Shown here: one piece after another, positions 1 to 12,500 of the stretch
Layout: each line of letters opens with the position of its first letter
How positions within the stretch are numbered: the stretch's first letter is position 1
NCBI GenBank assembly: GCA_009760885.1
Contig: CM019702.1
Coordinates: 46,385,550-46,449,549 of the forward strand
Source of the DNA: Achatina immaculata
Lineage: Eukaryota > Mollusca > Gastropoda > Stylommatophora > Achatinidae
Direction: 5' to 3'
Length of the DNA: 64,000 bases
Position numbers and translations under genes: made by a program
The notes under the pieces: generated by a model
The model's input: the letters and a program-made list of their open reading frames with translations, nothing else
What the model was told of the DNA's origin: nothing
Database searches by the model: none

Positions 1-172
1 AAACTATTTCAGAAATTTCTAGTCTAATGTTTGTTCACACCCCTTTCTTAACACCCTTAACACTGCTTCTAAAAACTATTTCAGAAATTTCTAGTCTAAT
101 GTTTGTCCACACCCCTTTCTTAACACTGTTTCTAAAAACTATTTCAGAAATTTCTAGTCTTATGTTTGTTCA
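1..172. repeat. Short tandem repeat, 63-72 bp unit, about 2.5 copies
   Basis: The segment beginning actatttcagaaatttctag recurs at positions 3, 75 and 138. The array may continue beyond the left edge. It lies in the GFM2 intron downstream of the last visible exon. The rest of this intron up to 401 holds only T and A runs; I see nothing else there. Confidence 0.85.
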
Positions 173-401
173 CTCTGACAGCATTAATTTTTTTTTTTTT
201 TTTGTGCAAAATGTTTTTCCTATATGTACTTGAAAAGCACCTACAGAATTTTTTTTTCCCATAAAATCATGACCAGTTTGATAAAATAGCCAGTTCCTTC
301 CTCCAGTGGTTTATGCCTTCAAATTGTGCTGGATGATACATTTACCAAATACTGCATACACACATGGCAAGTGGAATAAAGGAACAATGAATACTGCATA
401 C

Positions 402-558
402 CTGCATCATCAACTACTGTTTCTTTGTAAGCTATCTGAAGTGGTCCTAGATCAACATCAAGTCCATACTCCTTTTCCAGACGAGATCTGATAACGTCCA
501 GATGCAGCTCTCCCATGCCTGAGAGAATTGTCTGACCTGTTTCAATATTATGTTCCAC
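402..558 (-). CDS. GFM2: GFM2 exon 7 (domain III)
   Basis: This exon encodes residues 519-570, including [16 protein letters not shown] and [11 protein letters not shown], the conserved start of EF-G domain III. The acceptor AG is at 560-559 and the donor GT at 401-400, and the exon ends in phase 1. The next exon, not in the window, should begin with two bases completing a codon and lead into domain IV. Confidence 0.92.
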
Positions 559-3500
559 CTACCAGATGTTCATATAAACAAAAAATGTGAACACTACTGT
601 ATTCTTCAATAGATCAAATATCACTGTTACGAAAAACAAAGAAACATCATCTAATAAAAGCATAAACTGTACAGGCTTATTTCATCTATAGTCATTATTT
701 GGGAAACAGGTTTGAAAACATCCACATGCATACTGAGAAAGAAATATACCCAAAAAAAGAACTACAGTTTACTGGCAATGAAAATATAAAAAAATGCTAA
801 TGGATGTAAAAGGCATTAATGGACATAAAAACACTTCTGGATCTAATCATAATTCAAAAAGCACTAACTGTTGGTACAGATATTCTGAAAGGATAACATT
901 CACAACCAATAGTCAATGCATTTAGCAATTAAGCCAAACCATAAAATAAGAACAACTGAAGACAGCCATTAATTTGAGGGATCAAAAGTATCACAATTAA
1001 TCTTCAACATACACAGTTCACTCTGTTTGAAACATTTGTTTGAATATTTTTCATTTTTAACTTTTTCCACCGCGCCAGCCCTAAAATGTCTGTTCCGGTG
1101 TATGCTGCTCCCAATGACACAGCCCTATAAGATTTCTGACTTTCATTGAAAACACGATGTAACTTTTCATTTAACCAATCAGAGCTCTTCTGAATCCAAA
1201 GTTTAACTAGTGTACTCCAGCATGGCAAAAAAAAGGGAGAAGTTGAATATCACGACAGGAGTGCAAAAAGCAAGTTTTTTTCAAGACCGGGTGGTAGAAT
1301 GGTCACACCAGCCAACTAGACCTATCTTACTATATGTTTCTCGTAGCTGTAGACCTGTTAGATTTATTGGATGTCAAAAACATCCATAAATATTGATTTT
1401 TCTGTGTTGAAATTTGAATGACTTCATATTTTATTTTGGATTATGACATCATTTCACACCAATTGTGTTTTTTTTTCTTTTCTTTGTTTTTTTTTAATGA
1501 CAAATAACTTCATTTATGGAATCTTCACTCATTTCCACTTATTTTAATGTGTGATACACACGTCGTGATCATGGAATTAATAAGGTACAATAACTTTTAC
1601 ACAGGGACCCCCTTCCCCAAAATGTCTGTGTCAATGGGAAAATAAGGAACGTTTTTGGACATAACGCAGGTGGAAAGAATTCATTGGCTTTTCACAAATC
1701 TGGAAGCTACACAAGGAGTTTTGTAACATTTTATATACATAACAAAAATGAAACCCCATGGCTTCAAGGTAGTGAACTGTTTGAACTACATTCATTTTCT
1801 TGACATGAAGTAATTGTTTTTGTTCTTCCCTGAAAGGATTCTTCTTCTGCGTTCAAGGTTGTTGGTCACATCAGATCCTGATCTCTGCCGACATGGCAAA
1901 GCTCACAGTCCTCTCCAGGTTCTGACAGGAGCCCCAAAGCTTTTTGCCCCAAGCTTGTGTCCTCTGGCCATGTCTCTCATCTCAGGTCTGCATGGTTTGG
2001 GCACTCTTGAAGGATATGTTCTGGAGTATGGGCTCCACTGTCACATGGACACTCGTCTGTGTGAGACATTTATGAGTTGATGCAAGTGCCTCAGTAGTCT
2101 GCAGTGGCCTGTCTGTAGGCAAAAGAGAATGGTTTGCTGATGTCTTTGTAGCTGGTGTATTGCATCTGGTTCACTGTTGCATTTCAGTTATTTCTTCCAT
2201 TCAGACCTGAAAGGATTTACTATTTATCAGTCTGTGCCCCAGGTATGTACTAGGTCCTCTTGCCCTTAGAAGTTAATCCTAGTTATGCCATTCAACATTA
2301 TCCTATCTCACCTTCAAACTTGGATCCTCTTTCTGCAGTTGTTCTAGTGCTGCATCCAAGTTTTTCTGAACAGACATTGAAGCAGATTCAACAGAACAGA
2401 AGAATACTGGCTCAGGAACTGAAAGACCAGCCAGGATGGGTATCATATCATTTGTCACTGAGTCACCTTCCTCCGCTTCTTCTGCATCTGTTGACAGGTT
2501 TTTATTTAGATAATTACAAATAGTAAAACATACGCAATGTAGGCTGGTATATTGGCACCAAATATCGAAGCAATCCAGGCTGGTTATCTTCAGACCAAGT
2601 ACTGAAGCAATCCAGGATGGTTATCTTCAGACCAAATACTAAAGCAATCAAGGCTGGTTTATCTTCAGACCAAATACTAAAGCAATCCAGGCTGGTTTAT
2701 CTTCAGACCAAATACTAAAGCAATTCAGGCTGGTTTATCTTCAGACCAAATACTAAAGCAATCAAGGCTGGTTTATCTTCAGACCAAATACTAAAGCAAT
2801 CCAGGCTGGTTTATCTTTAGACCAAATACTAAAGCAATCCAGGCTGGTTTATCTTCAGACCAAATACTAAAGCAATTCAGGCTGGTTTATCTTCAGACCA
2901 AATACTAAAGCAATCCAGGCTGGTTATCTTCAGACCAAATACTAAAGCAATCCAGGCTGGTTATCTTTAGACCAAATACTAAAGCAATCCAGGCTGGTTA
3001 TCTTCAGACCAAATACTAAAGCAATCCAGGCTGGTTATCTTCAGACCAAATACTAAAGCAATCCAGGCTGGTTATCTTTAGACCAAATACTAAAGCAATC
3101 CAGGCTGGTTATCTTTAGACCAAATACTAAAGCAATCCAGGCTGGTTATCTTTAGACCAAATACTAAAGCAATCCAGGCTGGTTATCTTCAGACCAAATA
3201 CCAAAGCAATTCAGGCTGGTATTTTGGTACCAAATACCAAAGTAGTATGTCTATTGAAAAACAGCAGACAACAAAATAGTAAATAAAATTTATGTCATTG
3301 CACGTCTGTGAAGAACAGACATTTTTTTAATTGAAAGCTTTAAACTAAAAATAATAAAAGTGTAGAAAATGATAAGAAATGAGATTTTGTAATGCAAGCG
3401 CAACGCAAAGACTCTGTAATGGAAACACGAAGTGATAAGACAGAATTTGATAATTATTCCCTACAGATATTATTAATATATAATTCTTAACCAGCATGGG

Positions 3501-6500
3501 AAAAACAAAGAAACTGAGCAACTGTCCATCCAAATGTCAGTGTTTGTCATGGATGGAATAAGACAGGGATTGAAAATAATGGACTGAAAAAAAAATGTCT
3601 GATATACTTTATACTACAAAATGGAGGAAATGTGCAAAGATAGGCTGCAAACTCACGCTGGACTCCAAAGTCTTTAAAGATGCCTTGCATTTGATTTGAG
3701 AGATGATGATTCAACAGGTAACTTTGCATTTTTAATCAGTGTACTCTATGGTATTACTGAATGGAGTTTTTTTGCTGTAAGAAATTATGCTTTTATTATA
3801 CTGTGAATATCTTCATAAGCATTTCAACATTTGGAAGTATAATGGTTTCGGTGCTTCTGATCTGTCTGCTGAATCCAAGAATCACTCTTAATATTCTGAC
3901 TCGTAGACTTGACTTAAGCTCTGACTGGACGCTGCCTGATACACAGGCTCAGGCACCAAAAAATTAGCCACGATGGGTACCAGATCACAATCCTTAGCTT
4001 CTAGATCTGCAAAAAGGTTTTTACTCTAACAATATTTGAGATAAACTATGAGTGGTGAATGTGCTATACAAGCATGCTCAGAGTATGCCTGCAAAAATAT
4101 GAGAACTTAAAAATGGTGAACTGATATTTAGCATGAAGGATTTGAATGCAACACTTGACAGAAACTACTGTTAAGTAACATATGAACCGCACTTCATGTT
4201 AAATGTTTAAAAATTTTAAAAAATAGAAAAATGAAAAAATTGTTCACTGCATTAATAGAATTCAGGAGACATTGCAATGAAACTCATGATATCATCACTC
4301 ACTACCTGTATCATGATTCTCTTTATCATCCACATCTAACTGAGACACATTCTTGGGGGCACTTCCCACTTCATGAATGTATGCTCTAGCAGCATCCTGA
4401 GCAGTTCTATTGTTGGATGTGAGGGTGTCTCCAGTATATGTCTGTACAAAAGTTAAAATATGTCTTACAACTGGAAACAAAATATCTGCGATAGGTGGTG
4501 AACAGGCTCAGTTTCATATGCAAATTACAAACAGCTCAAAGTTTTAGCATGTTTTAAATAATACAATGTAATACACTAAATGTAATACAGTATTGCTGTC
4601 CACAACACAAGAAGAAATGGAAAAACTGATTATGTCAGTCCGCAAGAACAGCGAAGAGCAGAACCTCTATCTTAATGCAAAGAAAACTAAAGTGATGACA
4701 ACTGATAAAACAAACAAGGCAACTGAAATATGTATCAATGAGGAAAAACTGGAAGAAGTGGAGAGTTTTGAATATCTTGGATCACTACTAACTAATAATG
4801 GAGATACAATGAGGGAAATTAAAAGGAGGACATCTATTGCTCTTCAGAAAGTAAAACAAATAAAGAATCTGTGGAGAGGAGCAGACAGAACCACAAAAAT
4901 AAGATTTTTAAGGGCATGCATCTTTCCCATCGCAACATATGCCTGTGAGACCTGGACACTTAACAAAACAGCTGAGAAGCACATAAATGCCTTTGAATGT
5001 AAATGCTATAGAAGAGTTCTCCAAATATCGTGGACACAAAAACGAACAAATATATCTATACTGCAAGAGCTTAATATTGATGAAGGCTGGCTAGTAAAGA
5101 GGATTAAAGAGAGAAAACTGAAATATTTTGGCCACATTAAACGTCATGATAATTTAGAGAAGACCATATTGGAGGGATACATAATGGGAAAAAGAAAGAG
5201 AGGAAGACCGAAACGAAGATGGCTGCAAGACATCGTTGATGATCTGGAAATGGATGCAGCAGCAGCAGGCCATCTTGCTCACAACCGAGAGGCCTACAGG
5301 AGTGCTGTTTGGGAGGCAAAGTTCCGCAAGGGACATGCAAAGGAATGAATGAATGAATACACTAAATATAAACAATTTATCATACTTTCACTGATCTAAA
5401 CATTATCAGCCTGTTTGTTCATAATGTACAATCATGTCAGCTATGACATCATAACAGACTGATTCAAGCTGAAGATGAAGAAACATGTCTGTTCAAATAC
5501 TAAAAATGCTGGGATACTAAAGCCAGATTCAATTTCCAGGTTAATTGCTGCACAAACAGTTGAAAATTTATCAGCAACTCTGTCTGAGGTGAAATGAATC
5601 AAACATTTCATATTTTTGTTTAATGCAGTATCAGTAAAGAAACATTCTGATATGTGGCATAACTTCCAAGAGCATCATCTCAAATGAGAGTGCAAGTGAT
5701 CTGAATTCATGACAAGGACTGACAGAGAAAACTGACTAATCACAGATCTGTTCCAAATTTTATATGACATTCTGTGCAGCAATGATCATAACTCTATGGA
5801 TTTACCAGTCAGTCATTTGCACATCCTTTTAGAGCTTTGCCTCCCTAACAGCTTTCCTGCAGGCCTCTTGGTTGTAAGCAAGATGCCCTGCTGCTGATGC
5901 ATCCATTTGCAGGTTATCAACGATATCTTGCAGCCATCTTCATCTTGATCTTCCTCTCTTTCTTTTTCCCATTATGTACCCTTCCAAGACAGTCTTCTCT
6001 AAATTATTATGACATTTAATGTGTCCAAAATATTTAAGTTTTCTCTGTTTAATCCTCTTTACTAGCCAGTCTTCTTCAATAGTAAGTTCTTGTAGTATGG
6101 ATATATTTGTTCTTTTTTGTGTTCATGATATTTGAAGAACTCTTCTGTAGCATTTACATTCAAAGGCATTTATGTGTTTCTCAGCTGTTTTGTTAAGTGT
6201 CCAGGTCTCACAGGCATACGCTGCGATGGGAAAGATGCATGCCCTAAAAAATCTTATTTTTGTAGTTCTGTCTGTTCCTCTCCACAGATTCTTTAGTTGT
6301 TTTACTTTCTGAAGAGTGATAGATGTCCTCCTTTTAATTTCCCTCATTGTATCTCCATTACTAGTTAGTAGTGATCCAAGATATTCAAAACTCTCCACTT
6401 CTTCCAATTTTTCCTCACTGATACATATTTCAGCTGCCTTGTTCGTTTTGTCAGTTGTCATCAATTTAGTTTTCTTTGCATTAAGATAAAGGTTTTGCGC

Positions 6501-9500
6501 TTCACTATTGTTATGGACTGATATAATCAGTTTTTCCATTCCTTTTTGTGTTGTGGACAGTAATACTGTGTCATCAGCATATCTAATCTCTGGTATTTCA
6601 TAACCTCCAATTGTCACTGCATAGTAATATTCTTTGTCTACATCTTCTCTAACATTCCTCATTATATTTTCAATATACAAATTAAACAAGTTAATTACCA
6701 TACAGTAATGACACAAAATGTGATCAAAGACATCTTATAACCTTGACACACAATAACTTCCATCTTCAGATCCTGCTGGCAATTTGCAGTGGATGGTGGT
6801 ATGCAGGTTATAATAGTCTGTTGAAAGTGGTCTGACACTTATGATTTTTTTACTGCACTGCACACATGACTTTATGCCACCAGGTTTAAAAAAAAAAAAA
6901 AAGAAACTTGTAGAAAAGATTGGTACTATGAAGAAAGGTAGTGTGACCCAACAGTAAACTATGAAAGTTTCTCTATGTGAGTGTTTTCTACTGGCAGGAT
7001 GTTTGCTTCTCCTTTAACTTTCAGATGTTAGGTCATATTAAATCTAGAAGTATGTGGGACAAGTGAATGACTACAATTTTCCCTAAATTCTGTTGATCAC
7101 AATGGGTGGTCATGTTGAGAAAAGAGACAGGACTGATTAGATCTACAAGAATTAGTTAAATATATCTTGATCTGCCAAACACTGTGTCACCTACTGCACA
7201 GTATATGGAGGGGGGGGGAACATGACACATGCAGTATGAAAATCATAAATCATTCATTTAATCAAAGAAAAACACTACATAGTGAATAGATAATTAAAAT
7301 CATAGAGATATTATATACCTCTTTCAGTCCTGCTACAGCTACAATGTTGCCTGCAACTGCACTGGATATGTCATGAAGTTCATCTGCGTAGACTTGAAGC
7401 AGGCGAGAGCACTTCTCGGTGGCACTGCGGTTAATGTTGAAAAGCTGGCCACCACTATTTAACATTCCTGAGTAGATTCTGACAAAAGCCAGTGGTCCTC
7501 TCTGCTTGTCATGTTTCACTTTGAAAGCTAATGCACACAAACTGCTACCATAATACTTTGCAAAACCATAGCTAATATCTAGCGGACTTGGCAAGTATAA
7601 AGTAATGGCATCTAAAAGAGGCTGGACACCTTTGTTTTTAAGTGAACTTCCACAAAGAACTGGCACCAGTTTGCGCTTAATTGTTGCTGATCTTATAGCA
7701 GAAATAATGTCTCCAGCTGTAAAACTCTCTATTTTAGTGTCACACAACACCAGGTCTGCAATGTGCTCATCCACATCAGCTAACTGACCAATCAAATCCG
7801 ACCTGGCTTTCAGAAACATTTCAGTTGATTCATCAGACTTATTTAAATCTACTGATGTTTTGCTGAAATCTCGTCCATCTTTGGAACTGTTGCTCCACTT
7901 CAGCAAATCCATGTGAACCAAATCTAGAACACCAACAAATTCCTTCCCAGTTCCAACTGGGAGGTTTAGAACCAGTGGCTCCACATGAAGTTTACTTCTC
8001 AAAGAATTCAGACACAGATCCAAAGAGGCACCAGGCTTGTCCATTTTATTGAGGTACACAAGTCGAGGTATGTGGTGGTGATCTGCCTGCCGCCACACTG
8101 TCAATGTCTGTGCTTCTACTCCTTAGTACATTAGAAATAAAAGTTAAAACATATTTAAAACATTACATCTGGAATCAAATGCAAGTTGTAATTTTAGATT
8201 TTGACTAGATTCTCATTAAAAGCTAAAAGTGCACACAGGAAAAATCTGCTGTTAAAACACACTTTACTGTTCCTGTTCTGAGGTGGCCTAGTTAGCCGAG
8301 TGGTTAGGTGCTTGGTTTACTTCTTCTGTGTTCGAGGTTGCTGTCCACATCAGATCTTGATCCCTGTTGACATGGCAAAGCCCACAGTCCTCTCCAGATC
8401 CTGACAAGAGCCCCAATTTTGCCCCAAGCTTGTGTCCTCTGGCCATGTCTCACGCCTCAGTCTGCATGGTATGGGCACTCTTGAAATTGGTTTACTAATC
8501 CTGTGTACCTGGTTCAGTCCCAGCAGTGGGATTTTTTTTCTGGTACACACCAAAATGAGAGAAGAACAAGCAGGATTTCGAAAAGGGAGAAGCTGTCTCG
8601 ACCAGATCTTTACTCTCAGAATAATACTTGAAGAACATATTGAAAAGCAGAAACCATTAATACTGAATTTCATAGATTTTAAAAAGGCATTTGATAGCAT
8701 ACACAGAGATTCATTATGGAGAATTTTAGGTCTATATGGAATACCATCTAAAATTGTCAACATCATTAAGGACTTATACAATGGATATGGTTGTGCAGTC
8801 AAGACAGAAGAAGGGATGAGTGAATGGTTCCAGATTGAAACAGGCGTGAAACAAGGATGTATACTGTCTCCTTTACTTTTTGGGATTACAATAGACTTCA
8901 TAATGACAAAATGCTGCACAGGTAACACAGGTATTGACTGGGTACATGGGACCCAACTAGAAGATCTTGATTTTGCTGATGACATAACTCTTATCAGTAA
9001 TAATGTGAATTCCATGCAAGAAAAAACAGATAGCCTATCTTCACTGGCTAGCAAAATAGGACTTGAAATTAACAAGGACAAAACAAAAATAATGAAAATT
9101 CCCATCAATCAAAATGGAAAAATACACATAGAAGGGACAGATATTGAAGAAGTCAATCAATTTGCATACCTTGGCAGCTACATAGACCAGGATGGTGACA
9201 CTAGAAAGGAAGTTAGGATCAGAATTGCAAAAGCAGCTTCAATCTTCAAGAATCTTGAGAACATATGGAATTCAAAAGTTATAAGCACAAAAACCAAGTT
9301 AAGACTATTCAATTCAAATGTAATATCCACCCTCATTTATGCATGCGAAAGCTGGAAAACAACTAAAGAAATAGAAAAGAAATTAGACTCTTTTGAAAAC
9401 AAATGTTTAAGGAAAATACTCTGCATCAAGTGGAATGAATTCAAGAACAATGCAGAGATAAGACAGATGACTGAACAACAACCAGTCTCACGGGTGATCA

Positions 9501-12500
9501 GGAAAAGGAGATGGACATATGTTGGCCACTTGATGAGAAGAAATGATCAGAGAATCCCAAAACAAGCTATCAAGTGGAACACAACAGGCCGAAGAAAAAG
9601 GGGCAGACCGCGTGAAACTCTGAAGAGAACATTATTAAGAGAGGCCAAGTTAACAGGCATAAAATCCTTTGTTGAGGTTGAAAGACTCGCCGAAGACAGG
9701 AAAAATTGGCGAACTACTTTGCGAGCCCTATGTGACGTCTAACGGCACGGGAAGGATATAAGATATAAGATAAGACACACCAAAAAGGCCCCGGGGTTCA
9801 CCCAGCCTCTAAAAATAGATACCAGAGAAATCTTGGAAGGTAAAGCAGTCAGGCGTGATACTGACCACGTCACACTTTCATGTGCCGAAGGTCATGGAAA
9901 ACATGGGCCTAACACCGTATTCCCCAATGTCTTAATGGCATGGAAACAGGAATTCTAGCTTTTACCTCTGTTCTGAGCTCAGGGCATCTGGGCTGATTCT
10001 TCTGTGAATATCTACCTTTCTCTCCATGTACTGACTGTTTATACAGAGATATTGATATATGAGAAGGAAAAGACAAAATCAAGGGGCACACCAAGGTAAA
10101 AGCAGAGAGATAATCTAGAAGAAGATCTATGAGAACTCAGAGTAGACAACTGGAAAGAAAAGCCAGGAATGGCAAAGAATGATGACAGATTATATCTGCA
10201 GTAATGACTTTTAAAGGTCTGAAGTGCTAATGAGAGAAAGAGAGCTGCTTGAAGTGCAGTGATGTAAAACAGAAATAGCATTTTAATGATATCTGAACTG
10301 TCACCTGGATCATGCACATCATAGGACATTTGAAGCAAACTTCCTATGGTCTATTATGAAGAACAAAGTGAGATTTTCTTTAACATCTAAATATAAAGAC
10401 ACAACAATTGGAAGTCCTCCTGAAAATCTTTCTCAACAGCTCACAGCCTGTTGATACCTCATTATAAAACTCTCAATGACTTCTTTCTAAATGCTTGCAT
10501 TTACTTTTTGTTTGCCTAATGACTATGTGGTAACTATGAATTACATTTACTTCTTGTTTGCCTAATGATTATGTGCTAGCCATGAACTGCATTTATTTCT
10601 TCTTTGCCTAAAGACTATGTGCTAACTATGAATAGTTATGAATTATCTGGTGCGGTTTTAAAAATGTTACTTGAATATTGGTGCAGGTCTTAATCAAAGT
10701 ACCTGCTGAAGCATCCAGAACAGCCACTGCTCCATCCAACACTCTCAAGGACCTTTCCACTTCAAATGTGAAATCGACATGACCTTTTGATGGCAAGAAA
10801 TAAAAATAATAAATTTTAAAAATTAAAAGCAAAAAGTTTAGCTCTATAACATAAACTATAGCTACAAAAGCTTTTCAAAATATTGTGATACTTGTGGAGA
10901 ATGTCATCAAGATCTTCACTCATTCTTTCACTGTTATGGCTGCCAGAAATGACATATTTGGATTTTCTTTACGATTTAACATGACAGTCCCATTCTCCTC
11001 CCCCCTCCCCAAAATTCATCCAGCTTTAGAAACAGGTACCTGGCTCCTTTTGGTGTTTAGTAAGGAAAGGAAGCAAGGTGTATTAATAGTCACATTATTT
11101 TCTAACATGCAGGCAGGCCATGGAAAATATAGACACTAAAACCACATCCTCTAGGGGCCCCTATAGCGTGGCAGGGCTATGAATTTACCTTATCTCTTTT
11201 TTTTCTGTGTGATGTAGAGGAGAACTTGCTAACTATTCAAAGGGCAACATATACCACACAAATGATGTAATGCATACCAAGTAAAATGCATCTGCTTATG
11301 CATATGAAAAATACCTGGAGTATCAATGAGATTTATCTTGTGTCCATTCCAGTTAAACGTGATGGCAGCAGCTGTGATAGTGATTCCCCTGTCACGTTCT
11401 TGTTCCATGTAGTCCATGATGGTATCACCACGATCCACATCACCTAATACAAAATCACAGAAAATGATCCATGGCCAGATATATATTCCAACATATAAAA
11501 GAACTAACATCAGTTACACATAATAGCACATACAGTATATAAAAAACAACCATCAATTACACAGTACAACACAAAAAAATTAATACGTTATACAACAGAG
11601 AAAAAAAAAACTGGCTATAAAAGAGATATAGGTCTCATGAAAGATATGTAGAATATTCATGGACATAAAAAAAGGTAATCTTGTCATGCTTCAGAGACAC
11701 ATAGGGATATGGTGTTGGTGCCCATATTTTCCTTGACCTGTCAGCATACTAGAGGGTGATATGGTCAGTGTCATGCCTGGCTGCCTTTCCTTCCTCAACT
11801 GCAGAAGAACTTGGGTGCCCATTTCTACAGCTGGGTGACTGGGGTGCCACTGACCGGATTCGAACCCCCGACCTTTGCCATGAGAGACCAGTGCACTAAC
11901 CACTTCGCCACTCTGACACCCTCATGGACATAAAGAAAACAAAAAAATGAAGCACAGAAAGTGCATCCTGACTGACAGAGAAGAAGAAAGCAATTCACAC
12001 ACAGGCTATCAGTACAAACAACTGAAATGAACAAAGATAAGCAGGCAATAACATCTGCTGAGATGAAATAATCTAATGTCTTGTCTCATTTGCCTCATCA
12101 TGATCTACAAACAGCAAAGTGGTTCCTTTTGATTATTTCCCTGGATAACATAACTTTTAATCAAGCCTCAGCAAAGCAAAACCACAAAGTTATAATCTGG
12201 TCATGTCACGTAAGTCACCACGCTACATTTCAAGCAGTTTATTCTCAAAATGCAATTATTATGGAGAAGTATGATCACCAATGCGACAAATACTTATGAA
12301 TGAACATATTATACCAGAGTTCTTAAAAATGTAGTAAAAAAATTATGGTTTCAATAATGACTGCAATGAATGAAACGATAATCATGGTCAAATTTGTATA
12401 ATAAAATAAAGGAGGATAAAGATCAATTTTATAAAAGATAGGGGGATCAGATAATAAAGACCAGGAAAAAAAAAAAAAACTAAGTTGTGTTCCTCTTTCT

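Larger units (their letters stand above)
8284..9945 (+). mobile_element. tRNA-derived SINE split by two nested LINE insertions
   Basis: The head has an A-box-like tagccgagtgg (8293-8303) and, after removal of an insert, a B-box-like ggttcagtccc (8511-8521). The body resumes at 9786 after the LINE-C insert and runs to about 9945. The body (tgatactgaccacgtcac, then catggaaaacatgggc) matches the SINE body at 11670-11921 in opposite orientation. The three SINE pieces are 8284-8321, 8487-8555 and 9786-9945. It lies in GFM2 intron 3. Confidence 0.75.

Noticed and set aside
1004..1228. 74-codon minus-strand frame as an additional GFM2 exon
   Set aside because: Its translation does not match any part of the EF-G fold, and exons 6 and 7 join in phase without it.
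8432..8555. Start of the 436-codon reverse transcriptase frame at 8432
   Set aside because: The upstream part is SINE and LINE-G sequence outside the LINE-C target-site duplication, so it is not part of the element's protein.
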